Both the position numbers and the translations under genes were made by a program. This document shows, piece after piece, positions 9,589 through 16,799 of a stretch of DNA of 45,285 bases. Numbering within the stretch: the stretch's first letter is position 1; every line of letters starts with the position of its first letter. Below the pieces are notes generated by a model. It had not been told where the DNA came from and did no database searches. It saw only the letters and a list, made by a program, of their open reading frames with translations. The stretch is from Treponema sp. (GTDB lineage Bacteria; Spirochaetota; Spirochaetia; Treponematales; Treponemataceae): NCBI GenBank assembly GCA_016290335.1, contig JAEETM010000024.1, positions 1 through 45,285 on the forward strand, read 5' to 3'.

Positions 9589-10350
9589 ATGGGAAAGGAC
9601 GTTTTATTTGTATGTCAGGAGCCTACTTTTCTTGTTAAAAGCATGGTAAAAACTTTGGATGAATCTGGGTATCATACAATTCCAATTCAGCCAACAATGG
9701 TAGATTTATCCCGTATAGATACATTCCCTGATATTTTTATAATTTATCTTGAAGAAGATATAATAAGTTTTGAAGCTACTTTAAAATTCCTTAAAGGCAA
9801 AATGGTAGAAGATGGCGCCGACCGCTTTATGTTCCTGATTGGAAATGCACAGGCAATCAATAACGCTTATAACCATATTCCTAAAACTCTTGTTACGGAA
9901 GCCTTTACACGACCTGTTAACATGCAGGAAGTTATTTATAAACTGGATTTTATTTTCAGCGGATTCAATACGGAAAATGCCAGAAAATCAATTCTGGTTG
10001 TTGATGATGACAGTCTTATGCTGCGCGCTATGCACAACTGGTTTTCTTTACAATACAATGTATATATGGCGAACTCAGGCATGAATGCAATTTCGCTGCT
10101 TACACAGCACCATGTAGATTTGATTCTTCTGGATTATGAAATGCCTGTTGTTTCCGGGCTTCAGGTTCTGGAAATGCTTAGAAGCGAACCGGCAACGGCG
10201 AACATACCGGTTATATTCCTGACCGCTAAGGATGACAGGGAAACCGTAATGAAGGTTGTTGCTGCTCATCCTGAAAAATATCTGTTGAAAACAACCCCAC
10301 CCGAGCAGCTTGTAAAAGCTGTGGATGATTTCTTCAAAGGTAAAAAATAA
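9589..10350 (+). CDS. Two-receiver response regulator without DNA-binding domain
   Basis: 253 residues. The first ~120 resemble a receiver fold (DVLFVCQEPTFLVKSM at the start) but lack the conserved Asp pair and phosphoacceptor, so this half is probably a degenerate pseudo-receiver. Residues ~130-253 are a complete receiver: acidic pair in ILVVDDDS, phosphoacceptor Asp182 in LILLDYEMP, Thr in PVIFLTAKDD, and Lys in KYLLKTTPPE. No output domain follows, so it probably acts by protein contact or passes phosphate on. It is encoded divergently from the hybrid kinase, whose Hpt domain is a plausible donor. GAGGAG lies about 10 bases before the ATG. The radical SAM gene starts directly at the next base. 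Confidence 0.9.
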   Translation: MGKDVLFVCQEPTFLVKSMVKTLDESGYHTIPIQPTMVDLSRIDTFPDIFIIYLEEDIISFEATLKFLKGKMVEDGADRFMFLIGNAQAINNAYNHIPKTLVTEAFTRPVNMQEVIYKLDFIFSGFNTENARKSILVVDDDSLMLRAMHNWFSLQYNVYMANSGMNAISLLTQHHVDLILLDYEMPVVSGLQVLEMLRSEPATANIPVIFLTAKDDRETVMKVVAAHPEKYLLKTTPPEQLVKAVDDFFKGKK

Positions 10351-12189
10351 TTGAAAGCTAAAATCATCTGTACCACTATTCTCGTTGAAAAATCTCCACA
10401 GGCTCTTCCCCTGGGTTCTGCTTGCGTTGCTTCTGCCATTAAGCATTCTGAACTTACTAAAGATTATTGTGAAGTTTCTCTAAAGCATTTTTACCCTGAA
10501 GATGAGGAAACCGGGATTGTAAAAGCGTTGCTGGAGGAGTTTGGAATAGACACTGCAGCCACTGGGGACACTGGGACCAATGGGGACAGGCCTTGTATCT
10601 GTGCGTTTTCGGTTTTTGTGTGGAACAGGGTAAAAATTGAAAGGATTTCGCGGGAATTAAGGAAAAAAGGCGTAATCTGTATTGCGGGAGGACCGGAGAT
10701 TACGGCGTGTGCGAGGGATAAAGCAAATGGGGACAACCCTGATTGTACAACCAATGGGGACAGGCTTGATTTTGAGTCCAGCTTTGATTATGTAGTCTGC
10801 GGCGAAGGTGAGATTTCGGTGCCGAAGCTGATTAAGGAAATTACTGAAAAATGGGGACAGACCTCGTTTGCATTTGAACAATGGGGACAACCTTCATCAT
10901 CACCTGAACTTTCGGATGCACTTTACCCTTCCCCATACCTGGACGGAACGTTGAAGCCGGAAGATTTTGGCGGAGTTCTTTGGGAACTGGCGCGGGGCTG
11001 TCCCTTTAAGTGTTCGTACTGTTATGAATCTAAGGGTGAAAAGAAAGTGCGGCTTTTTCCGATGGAGCGGATTGAAAAGGAGCTTGAGCTTTTTGCTAAG
11101 AAGGATGTCCCCCAGGTATTTGTACTTGACCCGACCTACAATGCAGATAAAAACCGGGCCCTGCAGCTTCTTAATCTGATTGCGAAAAAAACGCCACAAA
11201 CCTTCTATTATTTTGAGGCCCGGGCTGAGTTTATAGACAGGCAGCTGGCACAGGCGTTTACAAGAATTCCGTGTGCGGTACAGATTGGGTTGCAAAGTGC
11301 AGATGAAAATGTTCTGAGACTTGTAAACCGGCCGTTTAACAGGAAAGTTTTTGTTCGGAACATCGGATTTTTGAATGAAGCCGGCGTTATTTTTGGTTTT
11401 GATTTGATTTACGGACTTCCGGGTGAAAATCTTGCAGGCTTTAAGAATGGAATTGATTTTGCAATATCACTTTATCCGAATAATCTTGAGCTTTTCTGTC
11501 TTTCTGTGTTACCGGGGACAGACCTGGCTGACCGTGCCGAATCATTACACTTAAACTACGAAAAAAAACCTCCTTATCACGTTATCAATACGGACAAATA
11601 CTCAAAAACAGATATGCTTACGGCAAAAAAACTTTCGGAAGCGTGTACATTTTTTTATAACGATGGAAGGGCTGTCCCCTGGTTTAATACAGTCTGCCGG
11701 GCACTGAAAATAAAGCCTTCGGAGTTTTTTCAGAGGTTTGCAGAAACTGGTGTTACTGGCCGCTATTCAAATCAGAAGCAAAAAGAAAAGGAGAATCATA
11801 ATCAGACATTGAAATCCAAACAGGATGCAGAAACTTGCAATTGCAGCGGACATCCAGAACATAAGGATATTGAAAAAGAACAGGTTGAGTTCATCATCAC
11901 TCTTTTGAAACAGAGAAAACTTGACCGGCTTATAAAACCGTGCCGGAACATCATCACCTTTAACGGGGCAATTTCGCGCGTACAGGACACCGGCAAAAAA
12001 GAAACAATTACGCTTGATTACGAGCCTGAATATATTGATTCTCAATACGCAACTGATTTACAATTCTTTGCAGCAAACATTCCGTCCAAAAAGACAACTG
12101 TTGAAGTGTTTAAGAACGGAAGGTTTGCGGATTACAGAGTTTTGAAAAATATACAGAAAAATGTACAGAAAAATGCAAATAAAAAATGA
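10351..12189 (+). CDS. B12-binding-type radical SAM protein carrying many motif copies
   Basis: 612 residues from a TTG start immediately after the stop of the response regulator, with AAAGG upstream; translation is probably coupled. The N-terminal ~170 residues resemble a B12-binding domain (PLGSACVASAIK near the start, IAGGPEIT and YVVCGEGE). The radical SAM core has the cluster motif CPFKCSYC (Cys-x3-Cys-x2-Cys), followed by VQIGLQSADENVLRLVNR and FDLIYGLPGE. A DUF4080-like C-terminal region follows. The substrate is unknown. The N-terminal domain is unusual: six GGGGACA-family copies insert TGD, NGDRP, NGDNP, NGDR, WGQTS and WGQPS peptides between predicted strands, and three more cores occur later. 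The codon from 11514 in LPGTDL matches the motif at a conserved site. Confidence 0.88.
   Translation: MKAKIICTTILVEKSPQALPLGSACVASAIKHSELTKDYCEVSLKHFYPEDEETGIVKALLEEFGIDTAATGDTGTNGDRPCICAFSVFVWNRVKIERISRELRKKGVICIAGGPEITACARDKANGDNPDCTTNGDRLDFESSFDYVVCGEGEISVPKLIKEITEKWGQTSFAFEQWGQPSSSPELSDALYPSPYLDGTLKPEDFGGVLWELARGCPFKCSYCYESKGEKKVRLFPMERIEKELELFAKKDVPQVFVLDPTYNADKNRALQLLNLIAKKTPQTFYYFEARAEFIDRQLAQAFTRIPCAVQIGLQSADENVLRLVNRPFNRKVFVRNIGFLNEAGVIFGFDLIYGLPGENLAGFKNGIDFAISLYPNNLELFCLSVLPGTDLADRAESLHLNYEKKPPYHVINTDKYSKTDMLTAKKLSEACTFFYNDGRAVPWFNTVCRALKIKPSEFFQRFAETGVTGRYSNQKQKEKENHNQTLKSKQDAETCNCSGHPEHKDIEKEQVEFIITLLKQRKLDRLIKPCRNIITFNGAISRVQDTGKKETITLDYEPEYIDSQYATDLQFFAANIPSKKTTVEVFKNGRFADYRVLKNIQKNVQKNANKK
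10564..10595 (+). repeat. Pair of GGGGACA-family motifs in radical SAM gene
   Basis: Cores at 10564-10570 and 10582-10588, 18 bases apart and therefore in the same frame, read as TGD and NGDRP. The second has the fuller form AATGGGGACAGGCCTTG. Confidence 0.85.
10725..10768 (+). repeat. Pair of GGGGACA-family motifs in radical SAM gene
   Basis: AAATGGGGACAACCCT (10725-10740) and AATGGGGACAGGCTTG (10753-10768). Cores are 27 bases apart, same frame, read as NGDNP and NGDR. Confidence 0.88.
10850..10894 (+). repeat. Pair of GGGGACA-family motifs in radical SAM gene, shifted frame
   Basis: Cores at 10853-10859 and 10883-10889, 30 bases apart. They are read in a different frame from the two pairs upstream, giving WGQTS and WGQPS. 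The second is the exact 15-base form. Confidence 0.88.
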
Positions 12190-12198
12190 GGTGAAACT

Positions 12199-14001
12199 AT
12201 GGCTACAAAAAAAATACCGGCAAGAAAGGATGTCCCTGCTAAGGATAAGTGGGATTTGTCTTCTATTTATAAAAATGATGAGGAATGGGAAGCTGCGCTG
12301 AAAAGTCTGGCTGGACTTGCAGAAAAGGTGGCTTCTTTTAAAGGAAAGCTTGGAGAAAGCAAGGAAAAGCTTCTGGCGGGGTTGAAGGCGCTGGAAGAGG
12401 CTTCGCTGCAGATGGAATCTGTTTATCATTATGCGTCGCTGCAGCATGAGGCTGATGAAGATGATACTTCAGCCAGTGAAAAATATGGCAGAGTGATGAT
12501 GGCTTACACGGAAATGGAGACAGCTTTGAGCTTTATTGATCCTGAACTCCAGTCTATTGATGAAAAGAAACTGCGGGAATGGATAAAGGAACCTGAGTTT
12601 GCGGATTATAAAATCTTTATTGAAAAGCTGCTTTATTTTAAGCCGTATATTTTGAGTGAAAATGAAGAAAGGATTTTATCACTCCAGACTCAAGCGGCTC
12701 AGACTGCTGATGATGTTTTCAGTGTTCTTACAAATGTTGATATGAATAAAAGCTTTGGTACTGTAAGTGTAAACGGCGAGGAAAAACAGCTTACTGAAAC
12801 TACCTGGAGCCTTTTCCTTCACAACCAGGACAGAAAAGTGCGAGAGGAAGCTTACAAAAAGTTTTACGGCAAGTTTGAAGAGCATCAGAATACAATTGCG
12901 GCCTTGTATTCGGGCAGTGTAAATCAGGATGTATTTGCAATGAAGGCACGCAGGTATAATTCCTGTCTGGAAAAGGCTTTGTACGGAAATAAAGTGCCGG
13001 TAAGCGTTTATCATAATCTGATTGACTGCATTCATAAGAACCTTGATACACTGCACGAATATTATACTTTGCGCAAAAAGGCTTTAGGCCTTGATGAGCT
13101 TCGTCATTATGATGTTTATGTTCCGCTTGTAAAATCGGTGGATACGCATACAACTTACGAAGAGTCTGTAGAAATCTGCCGTAATGCTCTTGCACCGCTC
13201 GGTAAAGAATACACAGACAGACTTTGTGACGGACTTTTGAACGGCTGGGCTGACCGCTATGAAAATATTGGTAAACGTTCCGGTGCTTTCAGTTCTGGCT
13301 GCTACAAGGGAGCTCCTTATATTCTCTTAAATTACAATGAGGATAATATCCGCGATGTATTTACGATGGCTCACGAGGGCGGTCACAGTATGCACAGCTG
13401 GTATTCGGTTCACAATAATCCGTTTATGAGCTATGAGTACACGATTTTTGAAGCTGAGGTTGCATCTACTTTTAACGAGGAGCTTGTTTTTGAGTATCTT
13501 TTGAAAAATGCAAAGAATACAGAGATGAAAAAGTACCTTCTGGCTATGCGTGCGGATGATATTCTTGCAACACTCCACCGTCAGACAATGTTTGCAGAGT
13601 TTGAACTTAAGGCACACGAGTTTGTGGAAAAGGGGACACCCCTCACTGTTGAGCTTTTGCGCAAGACTTACCGTGAGCTTCTTGAGCTTTATTTTGGTCC
13701 GGAAATGCATTTTGAAAGCAATTCTGACCTTGAAGGTTTACGAATCCCGCATTTTTACAGCGCATTCTATGTTTACAAATATGCAACAGGTATTTCTGCA
13801 GCACTTGCACTTGCAAACCGTGTACTGAACGGCGGCGAACAGGAGCGAGAAGATTACTTTAAGTTCCTCAAGAGCGGTGGTTCACGATACCCTATTGAAG
13901 CACTGCGAGTTGCAGGCGTAGATATGGAAAAGGTTGAGCCGGTTCAGGCTGCGTGCGATACGTTTAAGAGGATTGTGGAGCAGTTGAAGGAGCTTTTATA
14001 G
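12199..14001 (+). CDS. pepF: Oligoendopeptidase F (M3 metallopeptidase)
   Basis: Cytoplasmic zinc peptidase that cuts short peptides. 600 residues, the usual family length. The N-terminal part (about 1-190) is the helical PepF domain beginning AKDKWDLSSIYKNDEEW; the M3 catalytic domain contains the zinc motif HEGGH in FTMAHEGGHSMHSWYS with the third ligand Glu in FEAEVAST downstream, and the late substrate-site segment IPHFYSAFYVYKYATG. GAGGTGA seven bases before the ATG sets the start, 9 bases after the radical SAM stop, so they may share a transcript. One motif core (13632-13638) is read as KGTPLT at a surface loop. Confidence 0.95.
   Translation: MATKKIPARKDVPAKDKWDLSSIYKNDEEWEAALKSLAGLAEKVASFKGKLGESKEKLLAGLKALEEASLQMESVYHYASLQHEADEDDTSASEKYGRVMMAYTEMETALSFIDPELQSIDEKKLREWIKEPEFADYKIFIEKLLYFKPYILSENEERILSLQTQAAQTADDVFSVLTNVDMNKSFGTVSVNGEEKQLTETTWSLFLHNQDRKVREEAYKKFYGKFEEHQNTIAALYSGSVNQDVFAMKARRYNSCLEKALYGNKVPVSVYHNLIDCIHKNLDTLHEYYTLRKKALGLDELRHYDVYVPLVKSVDTHTTYEESVEICRNALAPLGKEYTDRLCDGLLNGWADRYENIGKRSGAFSSGCYKGAPYILLNYNEDNIRDVFTMAHEGGHSMHSWYSVHNNPFMSYEYTIFEAEVASTFNEELVFEYLLKNAKNTEMKKYLLAMRADDILATLHRQTMFAEFELKAHEFVEKGTPLTVELLRKTYRELLELYFGPEMHFESNSDLEGLRIPHFYSAFYVYKYATGISAALALANRVLNGGEQEREDYFKFLKSGGSRYPIEALRVAGVDMEKVEPVQAACDTFKRIVEQLKELL
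13630..13644 (+). repeat. GGGGACA-family motif in pepF
   Basis: Core 13632-13638 in AAGGGGACACCCCTC, the CACCCC variant also seen at 16127, 19500 and 39179. Read in frame as KGTPL. Confidence 0.65.
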
Positions 14002-14062
14002 CAAAGGCTTCTACTTGTTGCTAACCACAACTCCATCTGCCTTTGATTGAAGTTTCCAGTTA

Positions 14063-14662
14063 TCATTCATCAGATAAAATCTTAAAATCTGTTATTTGAT
14101 AACTGGAACTGTTGTTAAATCCCACACTGTCAGCCTCAATACCTTGCTTGTAAAGCCTTTGGAATTTAATAAATGTTGGATAATGATATTGACTGTCATA
14201 TTTAACATAGCAATGGACAGCATCATAATAAATTTCAGAAGAGATTCCTGTTCCTGAATCATAACTTGACATTGGAGCAGGATTTTCCACCAAATCTGTG
14301 TAGCGTTTCAAAATATAATCAAAAACATCATCAATAGAGTTTGTTTCTCCAAAAAGAGGATGAGCTTTCATATCCTGCAAATACTTTTCTTCTCTATGCT
14401 CAAGGCTTCCTGGTGCAGAATAATCTTTTGAAACTACAGAATTATTTCTAACCTCAACAACAACCTTATACCTTACTCCTGAGGAAGAAGAATGTGATGA
14501 TGTAATTGTAAAGGTATAATCTTTTAAATTTTTATCTTTCCAAGCTGCATAATTTGAATCGTATAATTCAGAATCAAAATAGTTTTCGTATGTAACATCC
14601 TTAATGCAGGAAAAGAGGAGAAATGGGAGCATCAATAGTATAATAAATGCTGTTTTTTTCAT
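14063..14662 (-). CDS. Lipoprotein, DUF6174-like
   Basis: About 199 residues from the ATG of MKKTAF; a GTG nine bases further upstream is an alternative and neither has a clear ribosome site. The signal peptide has an LLFSC lipobox, so the mature protein should be lipidated at Cys and held on a membrane facing the periplasm. The middle part (W-KDKNLKDYTFTIT, then VVVEVRNNSVVSKD and EDIFDYI-like helix) resembles DUF6174 lipoproteins in layout. No function is known. It is a single gene, convergent with pepF and divergent from add. Confidence 0.75.
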   Translation of the reverse strand: MKKTAFIILLMLPFLLFSCIKDVTYENYFDSELYDSNYAAWKDKNLKDYTFTITSSHSSSSGVRYKVVVEVRNNSVVSKDYSAPGSLEHREEKYLQDMKAHPLFGETNSIDDVFDYILKRYTDLVENPAPMSSYDSGTGISSEIYYDAVHCYVKYDSQYHYPTFIKFQRLYKQGIEADSVGFNNSSSYQITDFKILSDE

Positions 14663-14853
14663 TTGTGTCACACAATAGCTTTATAGAATTATTATAATAC
14701 TTTTTCCATTATTTTCTATCATAATCACTTTTTTATACTATGCATTTCAACTTTTTTCTAAAGTAGCAGCAATTTTCTTCCGATAATTATTAAGGTAATG
14801 GTTTATTTTTTTAAATTATAGTTTTATAATTATCATTACGTAGGAGAAAAAAA

Positions 14854-15870
14854 TTGACAAAAGCAGAGTTTAAAACATTTTTAAAGGCAGTTCCAAAGGC
14901 TGAGATCCATCTTCATATTGAGGCAGTTATTTCGCTTGCAGGCGTAAAGAAGCTGTATAAAAACAGATTCGGCAAGGAAATGTCTAAAGAAGAACAGGTT
15001 GCACTTTTTTCATATAACGACCTGAACGGCTTTATACAGGCATTCCTCAAGATTCAGGATATGTATGTTTCTGAGGATGATTTCAACCTTGTTTTCAAAG
15101 AATTGGAAAAGTATCTGGTCAGCAACGGAATCAACTATTGTGAGGCTTTCTTTGCTCCATCTGCATTTATAAAGAAAGGCTTCAGCTATGCAAAGATGGT
15201 TGAGATTTTCCACAATCAGATTAAGAGAATTAAGGAAAAGGACGGAATCACTATCAAGCTGTTGATGGATGTAAGCCGTACGTTCGGTTGTGAAAACGCA
15301 ATGAAGAACTACGAAATGCTTAAATCTGTCCCATGCGAAGATATTATTGGAATTGGTTTGGGCGGTGCTGAAGCTAAGGGCCCTGCAAAGGATTTTGCAC
15401 CTGTTTACGAGCTTGCACTTAAGGAAGGCTACAAGGCAGTTGCACACGCCGGCGAAGATGTTGGTCCTGAATCAATCTGGGATTCAATCAACTATCTGCA
15501 TGCACAGAGAATCGGACACGGAATTACTGCCATTCAGGATGAAAAACTGATGAAGCAGCTTGCAGATACACAGCTTCCACTTGAAGTTTGTATTACATCG
15601 AACACATTTACAAAGAAAATTGTTCAGGAAGCAAGCCAGCATCCTATCCGTCAGTTCTTTGATAAGGGAATGCTTGTTACTGTAAACACTGATGACCCTG
15701 TTTTCTTTAAGACTACCCTGCTCGATGAGTTCTGGATCTGCTATAAATGCCTGAACTTTACGATGGATGAAATTAAAAAGCTTGTTAAGAATGCTTATAC
15801 TGCAAGCTTCCTTTCTGACAGCGCAAAGAAAAAGGCTATTGCAGCTGTAAACAAGGCCTGGACTATATAA
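14854..15870 (+). CDS. add: Adenosine deaminase family protein
   Basis: 338 residues; converts adenosine to inosine in purine salvage, if the assignment holds. TTG start with AGGAG eight bases upstream. Zinc-site His pair at residues 19 and 21 in EIHLHIEAV, catalytic HAGE in VAHAGEDVGPESIW, RIGHG with the catalytic His, VCITSN and the metal-binding Asp in VNTDDP. The usual N-terminal motif HxHLDGA or HxHIEGT is altered: the Gly after the acidic residue is Ala here, so substrate preference (adenosine, adenine or another aminopurine) is uncertain. Followed by an intrinsic terminator at 15900-15934, so it is a single-gene unit. Confidence 0.88.
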   Translation: MTKAEFKTFLKAVPKAEIHLHIEAVISLAGVKKLYKNRFGKEMSKEEQVALFSYNDLNGFIQAFLKIQDMYVSEDDFNLVFKELEKYLVSNGINYCEAFFAPSAFIKKGFSYAKMVEIFHNQIKRIKEKDGITIKLLMDVSRTFGCENAMKNYEMLKSVPCEDIIGIGLGGAEAKGPAKDFAPVYELALKEGYKAVAHAGEDVGPESIWDSINYLHAQRIGHGITAIQDEKLMKQLADTQLPLEVCITSNTFTKKIVQEASQHPIRQFFDKGMLVTVNTDDPVFFKTTLLDEFWICYKCLNFTMDEIKKLVKNAYTASFLSDSAKKKAIAAVNKAWTI

Positions 15871-15899
15871 ACGCAGGATATACTTAAGACTGTGTGGTG

Positions 15900-15934
15900 T
15901 TGCTCGTCGGAGATTCGGCGGGCAATATTTTTTT
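15900..15934 (+). terminator. Intrinsic terminator after add
   Basis: Stem 15900-15909 pairs with 15916-15925 (ten pairs including two G-U), six-base loop GAGATT, followed by TATTTTTTT. Confidence 0.8.
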
Positions 15935-15964
15935 AACGGGATAACGAGTGACAAAGGATACCGA

Positions 15965-16789
15965 ATGACGAAGCTTGAACAGTATTACAATAAGTTTCAT
16001 GAAGAGCACCGGCTTACGACAAGGCACGGGATTGTGGAGTTTACGACTACGATGAGGGTGATTGAAGAGGCGGTGGAGATTGTGCGGGGGAAGCGAACAA
16101 TGGGGACAACCCTCGATGTGAATAATGGGGACACCCCTCTTAAAATTGCGGATATTGGGGCTGGAACCGGCAGATATTCGGTTGAATTGTGTCACCGCGG
16201 ATATGACGTTACTGCAGTAGAGCTTGTAAAGCATAATCTGGAAATACTCCGGTCAAAGCACGAAAACATAAAGACCTGGCAGGGAGATGCGCGCAATCTT
16301 CATTTTCTGGAGGATGAAACCTTTGACATTACCCTGCTCTTCGGGCCGCTTTATCATCTTCACGGGAAGGAAAACAAGCTGGCTGCGATTTCTGAAGCAA
16401 AAAGGATTACAAAAAAAGGCGGAATCATACTTATTGCGTATGTGATGGATGATTACAGCGTTGTTCAGTACTGTTTCAGGGAGCATCACTGGGCGGAGGC
16501 TGATAAAAAAGGAGGGTTGTCCCCATTATTTCATACAGTCTGCACGGAAGACGATTTGTACGATTATGTGCGGCTTTCTGATATTGATGAGCTTAATAAG
16601 GCTGCGGGTCTGGAGCGAATAAAGATTATTGCGGCGGACGGTCCGGCTGATTATATAAGGCGCGAGCTGAATGAAATGTCTGAAGCGGAGTTTGAGGCGT
16701 TTATTCAGTACCACCTTGCAAACTGTGAAAGAATGGAGCTGCTGGGGGCTTCGAGCCATACGGTGGATATGCTGAGAAATAATTCTTAA
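15965..16789 (+). CDS. Class I SAM-dependent methyltransferase with motif insertion
   Basis: 274 residues. The SAM-binding motif I is KIADIGAGTGRYSVEL (about residue 61), motif II VTAVELV, acidic GDARNL, and motif IV ITLLFGPLYHL. The substrate is unknown; the C-terminal region looks like small-molecule or tRNA-modifying methyltransferases. The piece TMGTTLDVNNGDTP just before motif I is made by two GGGGACA-family copies (16099-16113 and 16124-16138), and a third on the other strand (16513-16530) gives GGLSPLF before the C-terminal subdomain. The ATG has no strong ribosome site. GH5 begins 10 bases after the stop. Confidence 0.9.
   Translation: MTKLEQYYNKFHEEHRLTTRHGIVEFTTTMRVIEEAVEIVRGKRTMGTTLDVNNGDTPLKIADIGAGTGRYSVELCHRGYDVTAVELVKHNLEILRSKHENIKTWQGDARNLHFLEDETFDITLLFGPLYHLHGKENKLAAISEAKRITKKGGIILIAYVMDDYSVVQYCFREHHWAEADKKGGLSPLFHTVCTEDDLYDYVRLSDIDELNKAAGLERIKIIAADGPADYIRRELNEMSEAEFEAFIQYHLANCERMELLGASSHTVDMLRNNS
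16099..16138 (+). repeat. Two GGGGACA-family motifs inserted before methyltransferase motif I
   Basis: AATGGGGACAACCCT (16099-16113) and AATGGGGACACCCCT (16124-16138). The cores are 25 bases apart, so the two are read in different frames (MGTTL and NGDTP). Confidence 0.9.
16513..16530 (-). repeat. GGGGACA-family motif in methyltransferase, reverse orientation
   Basis: AGGGTTGTCCCCATTATT on the plus strand, read as GLSPLF. Confidence 0.88.
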
Positions 16790-16799
16790 GGAGGATTTC

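Noticed and set aside
10564..10894. A CRISPR array in the repeat cluster
   Set aside because: Units are too short, spacing is irregular, they lie inside an intact gene and no cas gene is present.
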